A DNA stretch of 35,393 bases from positions 1-35,393 of the forward strand of contig JAIXSA010000118.1 of the NCBI GenBank assembly GCA_027484915.1. The letters are read 5' to 3'. The translations under genes and the position numbers were made by a program. This document shows, one piece after another, positions 26,773 through 34,953 of this stretch. The notes below the pieces were generated by a model that did not search any database, was not told the DNA's origin, and worked only from the letters and a program-made list of their open reading frames with translations. The stretch comes from Paracoccaceae bacterium (lineage in GTDB: Bacteria; Pseudomonadota; Alphaproteobacteria; Rhodobacterales; Rhodobacteraceae). How positions within the stretch are numbered: the stretch's first letter is position 1; each line of letters opens with the position of its first letter.

Positions 26773-26805
26773 GGGCGCCCGGTCTTCCGGGCGTCCTTCC
26801 TTTCC
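26773..26805 (+). terminator. Rho-independent terminator after the ion-channel gene
   Basis: Stem GGGCGCCCGG / CCGGGCGTCC (10 pairs including one G-T) with a TCTT loop, followed by TTCCTTTCC. It begins 12 bases after the stop codon. Confidence 0.8.
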
Positions 26806-26989
26806 GGCGACAAGCCGTCTTGATGTGACGCACCGTTGCCTGTCACCAGCCTGGCAGGCTGTGTGGTAGATGCTACCCCACACCGTCATCATATGATTGA
26901 TCCAGTCTGGTCGGCATCGTTGTCCCGGCGGCAGAGGGGCGGGTAGCGCCAGCCCTCGGGTTACCAATCCGTAAATGCCCACAGACAAC

Positions 26990-27032
26990 CCATTGATTTC
27001 ATTGTCCCTGGGAACCTGCCCACGCGTGGACA
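26990..27032. repeat. Two-box dispersed repeat, copy 2 (after uvrD)
   Basis: CCATTGATT (26990-26998), 16 bases, CCTGCCCACGCGTGGACA (27015-27032). It matches copy 1 at 3153-3195 in both boxes and spacing, and lies 8 bases past the uvrD stop. The second box contains the palindrome CCACGCGTGG. Confidence 0.55.
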
Positions 27033-27040
27033 GCCGCGGC

Positions 27041-29413
27041 TTAGAACGGCACGTCGTCCACCTGATCCGCCGGGATCACCCAGCGCGCGACGACCTTCTT
27101 CGACCCGGCATGGTCGAACTCCACGTCCAGCTTGTCCCCCTCGATCCCCATGATCTCGCCGTAGCCGAACTTCTGGTGGAAGACCCGGTCCCCCAGCACG
27201 TAAGGCGAGGCTGCCTCCATATCGATCACCACATGCCGCGCCTCCTGCGGCTGCCGAATGGGGCGGACGTTGGAATTGTCCTGCATTCGCCGCCAACCGG
27301 GTGAGTTGTAGACGTCCGCCTTCGAAACCCGCTCCTCCAGCGCCGAGCCGAACCCGACCTGCGCCGCCGCCCCATACCCGCCGCCATACAGGCCGGGTGC
27401 AGTCAGCACCTCGACATGCTCGCCCGGCAGTTCGTCGATGAAACGGCTGGGCAGCTGCGACTGCCACTGCCCGTAGACCCGCCGGTTCGACGCGAAGCTG
27501 ATCGTGCAGACTTCCTCCGCCCGGGTGATGCCGACATAGGCGAGGCGCCGTTCTTCCTCCAGCCCCTTCAGCCCGCTCTCGTCCATGCTTCGCTGGCTGG
27601 GAAACAGCCCGTCCTCCCACCCCGGCAAGAAGACCACCGGGAACTCCAGCCCTTTCGCGGCGTGAAGGGTCATGATCGTGACCTTCTCCTCCGCGCCCTC
27701 GGTCTCGTTGTCCATGATGAGGGAGACGTGTTCCAGGAACCCCTGCAGGTTGTCGAACTGCTCCAGCGCCTTGATCAGTTCCTTGAGGTTGTCCAGCCGC
27801 CCCGGAGCCTCCGGCGTCTTGTCGTTCAGCCACATCTCGGTGTAGCCGGATTCATCTAGGATCGTTTCGGCCAGCCGGATATGGTCGTATTCCGGGTGCA
27901 GCGTCGCCAAGTGCCAGCGATCAACCCCGTCCACGAAGGCCCGCAGCTGCGACGCCCCTTTCCCAGGGATCACACCCTTCGCCAAAGCCTCCCGCGCTCC
28001 GTCGAGAAGCGAGACCCCTGCCCCCCGGGCCAGCACGTTGATTTTCGCCTGCGCCGTGTCGCCCAGGCCCCGCTTCGGCAGGTTCACCACCCGTTCGAAC
28101 GCCAGATCATCCTCCGGAGACACCGCCAGCCGGAAATAGGCCATCGCATCACGGATTTCCTGGCGTTCGTAGAAGCGGGGGCCGCCGATCACCCGGTACG
28201 GCAGACCAATCGTCAGGAAGCGGTCCTCGAAGGCCCGCATCTGGTGGGAGGCGCGAACCAAAATCGCCTGGTGGTTCAGGTCGACCGGGTCCATACCCCG
28301 TGTGCCGCGCTGGATCGCCTCGATCTCCTCGCCGATCCAGCGCGCCTCTTCCTCACCGTCCCAGTGACCGATCAGGCGAACCTTCTCACCCAGGGCCCCC
28401 GCCGTCCACAGCGTCTTGCCCAAGCGGCCTGCGTTCTTCGCGATGATCCCAGACGCCGCCGCCAGGATATGCCCGGTCGAGCGATAGTTCTGCTCCAGCC
28501 GGATCACCGTGGCACCCGGGAAGTCCTTCTCGAACCGCAGGATGTTGCCGACCTCGGCACCCCGCCAGCCGTAGATCGACTGATCGTCGTCGCCAACGCA
28601 GCAGATGTTCTTGTGCGCCTGCGCGAGAAGCCGCAGCCAGAGATACTGGCAGACGTTGGTGTCCTGATACTCGTCGACAAGGATGTAGCGGAACCAGCGT
28701 TGGTACTGCTCCAGCACGTCTTGATGCGTCTGGAAGATCGTGACGCAATGCAGAAGAAGGTCGCCGAAATCGGTGGCGTTCAGGGTCTTCAGCCGGTCCT
28801 GATAGGCCGCGTAAAGCTCGGTCCCGCGGTTGTTGTAGGCCCCTGCTTCGGAGGACGGGACCTTCTCGGGCGTCCAGGCGCGGTTCTTCCAGCCGTCGAT
28901 CAGCCCCGCCAGCATCCGCGCGGGCCAGCGCTTTTCATCGATGTTCGCGGCAAGGATCAGCTGTTTCAGAAGGCGGATCTGATCGTCCGTGTCCAGAATG
29001 GTGAAGTTCGGTTTCAGCCCCACCAATTCAGCATGCCGCCGCAGGATCTTCACCGAAAGCGAGTGGAAAGTGCCCATCCAGGGCATCCCCTCGGCCACCT
29101 CGCCCAGAAGCCGCCCGACCCGATCCTTCATCTCGCGCGCGGCCTTGTTGGTGAAGGTCACCGCCAAAATCTCGTTCGGACGCGCCCGCCGCTGGTGCAG
29201 AAGATGCACGATCCGCGCGGTCAGCGCCTTGGTCTTGCCCGTCCCCGCTCCCGCAAGCATCAGTACCGGGCCGTCCAAAGCCTCCACCGCCGCGCGTTGT
29301 GCGGGGTTCAGGTCATCCAGATAGGGCATCGGCCGCGCCGCCATCGCGCGCTGCGACAGCGGAACGGGCGCGGCGGCGGCCTCGAAGGCCTGGTCTTCGT
29401 CCCAGGAGTTCAT
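27041..29413 (-). CDS. uvrD: UvrD/PcrA-type ATP-dependent DNA helicase
   Basis: Superfamily 1A 3'-5' helicase for excision repair, mismatch repair and removal of RecA filaments. 790 residues. Seen: Q-motif LNPAQRAAV (35-43), Walker A AGAGTGKT (54-61), motif Ia VTFTNKAAREM, TFHSLSVKILRR, motif II ILVDEYQDTN, motif III GDDDQSIYGWRGA, motif IV RLEQNYRS, motif V VTIMTLHAAKGLEFPVVFLPGWEDGLFP, and motif VI EEERRLAYVGITRAEE. The C-terminal part (about 735-790) is a PcrA-like tail (GDRVFHQKFGYG...VEFDHAGSKKVV). ATG at 29413; divergent from pyc. Confidence 0.95.
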   Translation of the reverse strand: MNSWDEDQAFEAAAAPVPLSQRAMAARPMPYLDDLNPAQRAAVEALDGPVLMLAGAGTGKTKALTARIVHLLHQRRARPNEILAVTFTNKAAREMKDRVGRLLGEVAEGMPWMGTFHSLSVKILRRHAELVGLKPNFTILDTDDQIRLLKQLILAANIDEKRWPARMLAGLIDGWKNRAWTPEKVPSSEAGAYNNRGTELYAAYQDRLKTLNATDFGDLLLHCVTIFQTHQDVLEQYQRWFRYILVDEYQDTNVCQYLWLRLLAQAHKNICCVGDDDQSIYGWRGAEVGNILRFEKDFPGATVIRLEQNYRSTGHILAAASGIIAKNAGRLGKTLWTAGALGEKVRLIGHWDGEEEARWIGEEIEAIQRGTRGMDPVDLNHQAILVRASHQMRAFEDRFLTIGLPYRVIGGPRFYERQEIRDAMAYFRLAVSPEDDLAFERVVNLPKRGLGDTAQAKINVLARGAGVSLLDGAREALAKGVIPGKGASQLRAFVDGVDRWHLATLHPEYDHIRLAETILDESGYTEMWLNDKTPEAPGRLDNLKELIKALEQFDNLQGFLEHVSLIMDNETEGAEEKVTIMTLHAAKGLEFPVVFLPGWEDGLFPSQRSMDESGLKGLEEERRLAYVGITRAEEVCTISFASNRRVYGQWQSQLPSRFIDELPGEHVEVLTAPGLYGGGYGAAAQVGFGSALEERVSKADVYNSPGWRRMQDNSNVRPIRQPQEARHVVIDMEAASPYVLGDRVFHQKFGYGEIMGIEGDKLDVEFDHAGSKKVVARWVIPADQVDDVPF

Positions 29414-29554
29414 CGCCGCAGTATATCCTGTTCGGCGCGGGGGGAAAGTCCCGCGTTCTAGGAATGTTCAGGGGCCGCCCAAGTCGGATGTTTGCGCTAA
29501 CGGCGAGCTGCGCCCTCCTGTCGCGATTCTGTTGGAAAAGGGCGTCAAAGTCTC

Positions 29555-29582
29555 TTGCGCTGCAGCGCAGCACCCCTAATGT
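29555..29582 (+). promoter_or_regulatory. Candidate pyc promoter with an embedded palindrome
   Basis: TTGCGC (29555-29560), 16-base spacer, TAATGT (29577-29582). The perfect palindrome GCGCTGCAGCGC (29557-29568) overlaps the -35 and spacer, a position suited to a repressor. Transcription would start near 29589, 24 bases before the ATG. Confidence 0.35.
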
Positions 29583-29612
29583 GCATCCGTCCTGCTGCCG
29601 GGGGAGCCGCAA

Positions 29613-32600
29613 ATGCCCGAGTTCAAGAAAATCCTTGTCGCCAACCGTGGCGAGATCGCGATCCGCGTCATGCGGGCGGCCAACGAGATGGGCAAGAAGA
29701 CCGTCGCCGTCTATGCCGAAGAGGACAAGCTTTCGCTTCACCGCTTCAAGGCGGATGAGGCCTACCGGATCGGCGAGGGGATGACCCCCGTGGGCGCTTA
29801 CCTCTCGATCTCCGAGATCATCCGGGTCGCGCGGATGGCCGGGGCGGATGCGATCCACCCGGGCTATGGGCTTCTGTCCGAGAACCCCGATTTCGTCGAT
29901 GCCTGCGACCAGGCCGGTATCACCTTCATCGGGCCGCGCGCCGAAACGATGCGAGCCTTGGGCGACAAGGCCTCGGCCCGCCGCGTGGCTATGGAGGCGG
30001 GCGTTCCAGTGATCCCCGCGACCGAGGTCCTGGGCGAGGATATGGCCCTCATCAAGAAGCAGGCGGCCGAAGTGGGCTACCCCTTGATGCTCAAGGCCTC
30101 TTGGGGCGGGGGCGGACGCGGAATGCGGCCTATCCTGAACGAGGAAGAGCTGGAGGGCAAAGTCCGCGAGGGCCGGCGCGAGGCGGAAGCCGCCTTCGGC
30201 AACGGCGAGGGGTATCTGGAAAAGATGATCCTGCGCGCCCGGCACGTCGAGGTGCAGATCCTGGGCGACAAGCAGGGCAACTGCTGGCACCTGTGGGAGC
30301 GGGACTGCACCGTCCAGCGCCGCAACCAGAAGGTCGTCGAACGCGCCCCCGCGCCGTACCTCACGCAAAAGCAGCGCGAGGACGTCTGCGAGATGGCCAA
30401 GCGCATCTGTTCCCACGTGAACTACGAATGCGCGGGGACGGTCGAGTTCCTGATGGATATGGACACCGAGAAGTTCTACTTCATCGAGGTGAACCCCCGC
30501 GTCCAGGTCGAACATACGGTGACCGAGGAAGTCACCGGGATCGACATCGTCCAGGCCCAGATCCTGATCGAAGAAGGCAAGTCCCTGCCCGAAGCGACCG
30601 GCGTGCCAAGCCAGGCCGACGTGAAGCTGAACGGACACGCCCTGCAGTGCCGGGTGACGACGGAAGACCCGCTGAACAACTTCATCCCGGACTATGGCCG
30701 CCTGACCGCCTACCGGTCCGCCACCGGGAACGGCATTCGCCTCGATGGCGGGACGGCCTATGCGGGGTCGGTCATCACGCGGTATTACGACTCGCTGCTG
30801 GTGAAGGTCACGGCGCACGCCCAGACCCCCGAAAAGGCCATTGCCCGGATGGACCGGGCCCTGCGCGAATTCCGCATCCGGGGCGTGGCCACGAACATCG
30901 AGTTCGTGATCAACCTCCTCAAGCACCCGACCTTCCTGAACGACACCTACACGACCAAGTTCATCGACACGACGCCCGAGCTTTTCGCCTTCAAGAAGCG
31001 GCGCGACCGGGCGACAAAGATCCTTCTCTACATCGCCGACATCACGGTGAACGGCCACCCCGAGACGGCAGGCCGTCCGAAGCCCCCGGCAGAGGCAAAG
31101 GCTCCGAAGCCGCCCGCACTGAAGGGCTCGCCCGCGATGGGCACGCGGAACCTCTTGGAGCAGAAGGGTCCGCAAGCCGTCGCGGATTGGATGAAGGAAC
31201 AGAAGAAGGTCCTCCTGACCGACACGACGATGCGCGACGGGCACCAGTCATTGCTGGCGACTCGGATGCGGTCGATCGACATGATCAAGGTGGCACCCGC
31301 CTATGCGGCCAACCTGCCGCAGCTGTTCAGCGTCGAATGCTGGGGCGGGGCGACCTTCGACGTGGCCTACCGTTTCCTGCAGGAATGCCCGTGGCAGCGG
31401 CTTCGCGACCTGCGGGCGGCGATGCCGAACCTGATGACGCAGATGCTGCTGCGGGCGTCCAACGGCGTGGGGTACACCAACTACCCCGACAACGTGGTGC
31501 GCAGCTTCGTCCTGCAGGCCGCCAAGACCGGCGTCGACGTCTTCCGCGTCTTCGACAGCCTGAACTGGGTCGAGAACATGCGCGTGGCGATGGACGCGGT
31601 GATCGAGGCGAACAAGGTTTGCGAAGGCACGATCTGCTACACGGGCGACCTTCTGGACCCGGCGCGGTCGAAATACGACCTGAAGTACTACCTCGACCGC
31701 GCCAAGGAATTGAAGGCCGCCGGGGCGCATGTGCTGGGGCTGAAGGACATGGCGGGGCTGATGAAACCCGCCTCTTCCAAGGTGCTGATCAAGGCGCTGA
31801 AACAGGAGATCGGTCTGCCGGTCCATTTCCACACCCATGACACGTCGGGCGCGGGGGCGGCGACGATCCTTGCGGCTTGCGATGCGGGCGTGGATGCGGT
31901 GGACGCGGCGATGGACGCGTTCTCGGGCGGGACCTCGCAGCCTTGTCTGGGGTCGATCGTCGAGGCGCTGCGGAACACCGACCGCGATACTGGCATCGAC
32001 ATCGCGGCCGTCCGGCAGATTTCCGATTACTGGGAAGGCGTCCGCAAGCAGTATGCGGCGTTTGAAAGCGGCATCCCCGCCCCGGCCTCGGAAGTCTACC
32101 TGCACGAAATGCCGGGAGGGCAGTTCACCAACCTCAAGGCCCAGGCGCGGTCCCTGGGGCTGGAGGAGCGCTGGCACGAAGTCGCCCAAGCCTATGCCGA
32201 CGCGAACCAGATGTTCGGCGATATCGTGAAGGTCACGCCGTCGTCGAAAGTCGTGGGCGACATGGCGCTGATGATGGTGGCGCAGGGGCTGACACGCGCG
32301 CAGGTCGAGGACCCGAATGTCGACGTGGCCTTCCCGGACAGCGTCGTGGACATGCTGAAGGGCAACCTCGGGCAACCGCATGGCGGCTGGCCGCAGGGCA
32401 TCCTGAAGAAGGTCCTGAAGGGTGAGGCTCCGCTGACCGAGCGCCCCGGCAAGACCCTGCCGCCCGTGGATCTGGAAGTGGTGCGCAAGAAGGTGTCCGA
32501 GGAGATGAACGGGATCACCGTCGATGACGAGGACCTGAACGGCTACCTCATGTATCCCAAGGTCTTCCTCGACTACATGGGCCGCCACAAGACCTATGGC

Positions 32601-33053
32601 CCGGTCCGCACCCTGCCGACGCCCGTGTTCTTCTATGGCATGCAGCCGGGCGACGAAGTCTCCTTGGAGATCGATCCCGGCAAGACGCTGGAGATCCGGC
32701 TGCAGGCGGTCGGAGAGACGACCGAGGATGGGGAAGTGAAGGTCTTCTTCGAGCTGAACGGCCAGCCCCGCGTCATCCGGGTGCCGAACCGGGCGATCAA
32801 GGCGAAGACCGCAGCGCGGCCAAAAGCGCAGGAGGGCAACCCCTCCCATGTCGGCGCGCCGATGCCGGGGGCGGTCGCCTCCATCGCCGTGACGCTGGGC
32901 CAGAAGGTCCGGGCGGGCGACCTCCTCCTGAATATCGAGGCGATGAAGATGGAGACGGGCCTGCACTGCGACCGCGAGGCGGTTGTCAAGGCAATCCATG
33001 TCCATCCGGGCAGCCAGATCGAAGCCAAGGACCTGCTGATCGAGCTGGAGTGA
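29613..33053 (+). CDS. pyc: Pyruvate carboxylase
   Basis: Biotin enzyme making oxaloacetate from pyruvate, bicarbonate and ATP to refill the TCA cycle. 1146 residues, full single-chain length. Domains: biotin carboxylase (1 to about 455; KILVANRGEIAIRVMRA, ASWGGGGRGMR, FIEVNPRVQVEHTVTEEVTG), carboxyltransferase (about 530-800; DTTMRDGHQSLLATRMR, KDMAGLMKP, HFHTHDTSG), PC tetramerisation/conserved domain, and a biotinyl domain with the lipoyl-like EAMKM carrying biotin on Lys1112. ATG 29613 has GGGAG six bases upstream. It is divergent from uvrD by 199 bases and followed by a long palindrome. Confidence 0.98.
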   Translation: MPEFKKILVANRGEIAIRVMRAANEMGKKTVAVYAEEDKLSLHRFKADEAYRIGEGMTPVGAYLSISEIIRVARMAGADAIHPGYGLLSENPDFVDACDQAGITFIGPRAETMRALGDKASARRVAMEAGVPVIPATEVLGEDMALIKKQAAEVGYPLMLKASWGGGGRGMRPILNEEELEGKVREGRREAEAAFGNGEGYLEKMILRARHVEVQILGDKQGNCWHLWERDCTVQRRNQKVVERAPAPYLTQKQREDVCEMAKRICSHVNYECAGTVEFLMDMDTEKFYFIEVNPRVQVEHTVTEEVTGIDIVQAQILIEEGKSLPEATGVPSQADVKLNGHALQCRVTTEDPLNNFIPDYGRLTAYRSATGNGIRLDGGTAYAGSVITRYYDSLLVKVTAHAQTPEKAIARMDRALREFRIRGVATNIEFVINLLKHPTFLNDTYTTKFIDTTPELFAFKKRRDRATKILLYIADITVNGHPETAGRPKPPAEAKAPKPPALKGSPAMGTRNLLEQKGPQAVADWMKEQKKVLLTDTTMRDGHQSLLATRMRSIDMIKVAPAYAANLPQLFSVECWGGATFDVAYRFLQECPWQRLRDLRAAMPNLMTQMLLRASNGVGYTNYPDNVVRSFVLQAAKTGVDVFRVFDSLNWVENMRVAMDAVIEANKVCEGTICYTGDLLDPARSKYDLKYYLDRAKELKAAGAHVLGLKDMAGLMKPASSKVLIKALKQEIGLPVHFHTHDTSGAGAATILAACDAGVDAVDAAMDAFSGGTSQPCLGSIVEALRNTDRDTGIDIAAVRQISDYWEGVRKQYAAFESGIPAPASEVYLHEMPGGQFTNLKAQARSLGLEERWHEVAQAYADANQMFGDIVKVTPSSKVVGDMALMMVAQGLTRAQVEDPNVDVAFPDSVVDMLKGNLGQPHGGWPQGILKKVLKGEAPLTERPGKTLPPVDLEVVRKKVSEEMNGITVDDEDLNGYLMYPKVFLDYMGRHKTYGPVRTLPTPVFFYGMQPGDEVSLEIDPGKTLEIRLQAVGETTEDGEVKVFFELNGQPRVIRVPNRAIKAKTAARPKAQEGNPSHVGAPMPGAVASIAVTLGQKVRAGDLLLNIEAMKMETGLHCDREAVVKAIHVHPGSQIEAKDLLIELE

Positions 33054-33057
33054 TTGC

Positions 33058-33085
33058 GTAGGGTGGGCGATCTCGCCCACCCTAC
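33058..33085. repeat. Long GTAGGGTGGGCGA palindrome between pyc and the CsbD-like gene
   Basis: GTAGGGTGGGCGA and its exact complement TCGCCCACCCTAC flank a TC centre, 13 bases per arm. It starts five bases after the pyc stop and ends 10 bases before the convergent gene's stop. It could end transcription from both sides, but no T tract follows; it may instead be a dispersed intergenic palindrome (compare 10438-10459). Confidence 0.7.
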
Positions 33086-33094
33086 CCTTGCCAC

Positions 33095-33292
33095 CTAGTA
33101 CCGCGAGAAGAAGTCGTCGACTTCGCGCTGCGCGGCTTCCTTGGTGTGGCCGTAGCGCTCCTGGAGCTTGCCGGTCAGGCGGTCTTTGTGGCCGTCGGCG
33201 ATGTCGAGGTCGTCGTCGGTCAGCTTGCCCCAGGCAACCTTGGCGTCACCCTTCAACTGCTTCCACATGCCTGCGATCTGGTCGTTGTTCAT
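33095..33292 (-). CDS. CsbD-like stress protein
   Basis: 65 residues of the CsbD family, small hydrophilic helical proteins often raised under general stress; molecular role unknown. Seen: MNNDQIAGMWKQLKGDAK, WGKLTDDDLDIADGHKDRL and GKLQERYGHTKEAAQREVD, the standard CsbD layout. ATG at 33292 has AGGAG seven bases upstream, which decides against the longer open frame to 33331. Convergent with pyc. Confidence 0.92.
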   Translation of the reverse strand: MNNDQIAGMWKQLKGDAKVAWGKLTDDDLDIADGHKDRLTGKLQERYGHTKEAAQREVDDFFSRY

Positions 33293-33400
33293 CGCGATTC
33301 TCCTGTCTCCGGATGGCGCGAGAGACGCCATCTACATGAGAGAACGACGCGCGATCACCGCTCACGGTTCCCGCCCGGATGCCGCGGCGGCGGAGGTTCG

Positions 33401-33433
33401 CCAAAAGCAAAGGGCCGCCCCGAAGGACGGCCC
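33401..33433 (-). terminator. Rho-independent terminator after the EF-hand gene
   Basis: On the minus strand: GGGCCGTCC-TTCG-GGGCGGCCC, a 9-pair stem (one T-G) with a stable TTCG tetraloop, followed by TTTGCTTTTGG. Arms on plus coordinates are 33425-33433 and 33412-33420. Confidence 0.88.
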
Positions 33434-33455
33434 CGACTGCACGGAGTGCGGTCTA

Positions 33456-33704
33456 TCACTCGGCCTTGAACGAGCCAGCGTCGACAGCGGCCTGCAGTTC
33501 TTCAGCCGACAGTTCGCCCGAGGCATCGGTGTCGGCGGCCTTGAAGGCCTCTTCGGTCACGGCGGCGTAGGCGGCCTGCACTTCTGCCAGCGAGAAGGTG
33601 CCGTTCGCATCGGTGTCGGCGACGACCGGAGCCGCGGCGTCTTCAGCGAAGACAGCGGTGGCAGACAGAGCCGAAGCGGCCAGAACGAGTGCGATTTTCT
33701 TCAT
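33456..33704 (-). CDS. Secreted EF-hand calcium-binding protein
   Basis: 82 residues: a signal peptide (1-20, ending AVFA) then an acidic domain with two EF-hand loops, DTDANGTFSLAE (30-41) and DTDASGELSAEE (58-69), each with oxygen ligands at positions 1, 3, 5 and a glutamate at 12. Likely a periplasmic Ca2+-binding protein; partner unknown. ATG at 33704 has GGAG seven bases upstream; an open frame to 33785 has no signal-like start. A strong terminator follows, so it is probably monocistronic. Confidence 0.92.
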   Translation of the reverse strand: MKKIALVLAASALSATAVFAEDAAAPVVADTDANGTFSLAEVQAAYAAVTEEAFKAADTDASGELSAEELQAAVDAGSFKAE

Positions 33705-33774
33705 AGTTACTCTCCAGTTTGCGGCGACGCAGCATGCGCAACCGCGCAAGAAGGCGACTGTGCCTTCGCCGCAC

Positions 33775-33802
33775 AACCTATTCAAAACAAAAATGAATCC
33801 AA
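33775..33802 (-). promoter_or_regulatory. Weak candidate promoter for the EF-hand gene
   Basis: On the minus strand: TTGGAT (33797-33802), a 16-base spacer, TAGGTT (33775-33780), giving a leader of about 65 bases. Confidence 0.3.
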
Positions 33803-33965
33803 GCCCATTCCCAGTGTGGTTGCGCCAACCTCACAGCGATTTTACTGCGCCGCAACACAGATTGACGCTGCATCTGCATTGGGGCTGTCTGACCTGTTTC
33901 GCTTGGGCCGGTTCCATCAAAACCGGGGTCTGGAAAGAATTTTTTGCGCCCCTGTCACTTTCCCT

Positions 33966-33993
33966 CTTGCGGCCCCCCGCCGGTCTTTATAAA
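33966..33993 (+). promoter_or_regulatory. Candidate tRNA-Gly promoter
   Basis: CTTGCG (33966-33971) with a 16-base spacer to TATAAA (33988-33993). The tRNA begins 20 bases after the -10, consistent with a short 5' leader. Confidence 0.5.
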
Positions 33994-34013
33994 TCCTCGC
34001 TCGTCCAGACGGT

Positions 34014-34088
34014 GCGGGCGTAGCTCAGGGGTAGAGCATAACCTTGCCAAGGTTAGGGTCGTGAGTTCGAATCTCATCGCCCGCTCCA
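34014..34088 (+). tRNA. tRNA-Gly (anticodon GCC)
   Basis: 75 bases including an encoded CCA. The acceptor stem GCGGGCG pairs with CGCCCGC (34078-34084) with discriminator T85; D arm GCTC...GAGC; anticodon stem TAACC/GGTTA with loop TTGCCAA and anticodon GCC at 34046-34048; T arm GTGAGTTCGAATCTCAT with the GTTCGAAT loop. Reads GGC and GGT codons. Confidence 0.97.
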
Positions 34089-34101
34089 TCCGGACCAGAC
34101 G

Positions 34102-34130
34102 AGGGGCCCCTTGCGGGCCCCTTTGTCGTT
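34102..34130 (+). terminator. Terminator after tRNA-Gly
   Basis: Stem AGGGGCCC / GGGCCCCT (8 pairs) with loop CTTGC, then TTGTCGTT. It starts 13 bases after the tRNA CCA and also lies just past the stop of the convergent kinase-like gene. Confidence 0.75.
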
Positions 34131-34140
34131 CTGGGACCAC

Positions 34141-34947
34141 CTATTCGGGGTAGTTCAGCGACTCTTCCTGCTCCATGTGGCGGCACTTGTTCAGCACCAC
34201 GCCCAGCACCTGTGTCCGGGTGGCCAGGTCCTTGCCGCACTTGTCGATCTCGGAAACCCTGCTTTCATCTGCACCTGCCACCATCAGCGCGCAGTCGACC
34301 TGGTCAAGGAACGCGATCGCATCATCGCTGACAAGGACAGGCGAAAGGTCGACCAGAACCACGTCCGGGCGAAGCTGGGCCTCGATCTCGTCGATGATGT
34401 CGGCGGTTCGGGCGGCGGACAGCAGTTCGGCCGGATTCTCCATCGGATGCGCATTCAGCGCGAAGGCAAGGTTCGGCCCGGCACGGCGGATCTGGCTGTA
34501 GTCGATCTTCCCTTCGGCCAGCATGCCGGCAAAGTTCTGATCGGCCCCGGCACCCAGCATGCGGATCAGCGAGGGGTGCCGCAGATCAAGCTCGATCACC
34601 AGCACCCGCGTGTCTGCCAGCCGCGCCAGGCTGAAGGCCAGGTTGGCCGCGAGGGTCGACTTGCCACAGCCCGGCGTGGGTGAGGTGATCGCGACGCGCG
34701 TCCAGCCGTTCGCGCGCAGAGTCCGCAAAAGGTTTGTCCGCATCATGTCAAAGCTGGACGCGTTCGGCCCGGGATGCATCGCGACGATCCGGTTGCTCTC
34801 CAGGTGCCCAGGGTTGAGCTTCATCTCGGTCAGGCCGGGCCAGGGACCGGATTCGGTCGTCTTCTTGCCAGTGCCAGGGTTAGCCCCCTGCAGCTTTCGG
34901 TCACGCGCGGCGCGCGCCTTGGCGAGGGCGGATTGGATCCGTTCCAT
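34141..34947 (-). CDS. CpsD/CapB-type P-loop protein of polysaccharide export (BY-kinase-like)
   Basis: Cytoplasmic ATPase domain of the bacterial tyrosine kinase family, working with the polysaccharide co-polymerase encoded just upstream. 268 residues. Seen: Walker A SPTPGCGKST (89-98), Walker A' VLVIELDLRHPSL (116-128), Walker B VVLVDLSP (197-203, Asp200), and a late VLGVVLNKC. The C-terminal tyrosine cluster normally autophosphorylated is missing; the tail has a single Tyr266 in NYPE. ATG at 34947 starts six bases after the stop of the upstream gene, so the two are coupled. Whether it still acts as a tyrosine kinase or only as an ATPase regulating chain length cannot be told. Confidence 0.85.
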   Translation of the reverse strand: MERIQSALAKARAARDRKLQGANPGTGKKTTESGPWPGLTEMKLNPGHLESNRIVAMHPGPNASSFDMMRTNLLRTLRANGWTRVAITSPTPGCGKSTLAANLAFSLARLADTRVLVIELDLRHPSLIRMLGAGADQNFAGMLAEGKIDYSQIRRAGPNLAFALNAHPMENPAELLSAARTADIIDEIEAQLRPDVVLVDLSPVLVSDDAIAFLDQVDCALMVAGADESRVSEIDKCGKDLATRTQVLGVVLNKCRHMEQEESLNYPE

Positions 34948-34953
34948 GTCAGT

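Larger units (their letters stand above)
33705..34013. other. 309-base intergenic region between the EF-hand gene and tRNA-Gly
   Basis: No supported gene. It holds the 5' leader of the EF-hand gene (with a GAAGGC/GCCTTC hairpin near 33750-33770), its candidate promoter at 33775-33802 and the tRNA promoter at 33967-33993. The centre is A+T-richer than the flanks. Confidence 0.5.

Noticed and set aside
26861-26884. Bulged hairpin GTGTGGTAG/CTACCCCACAC as a small RNA or terminator
   Set aside because: No T tract, no promoter and no gene ending nearby that lacks a better terminator.
34014-34088. tRNA-Gly as an integration site for an island
   Set aside because: No integrase, no direct repeat of the tRNA 3' end and no mobile genes in the adjoining bases.
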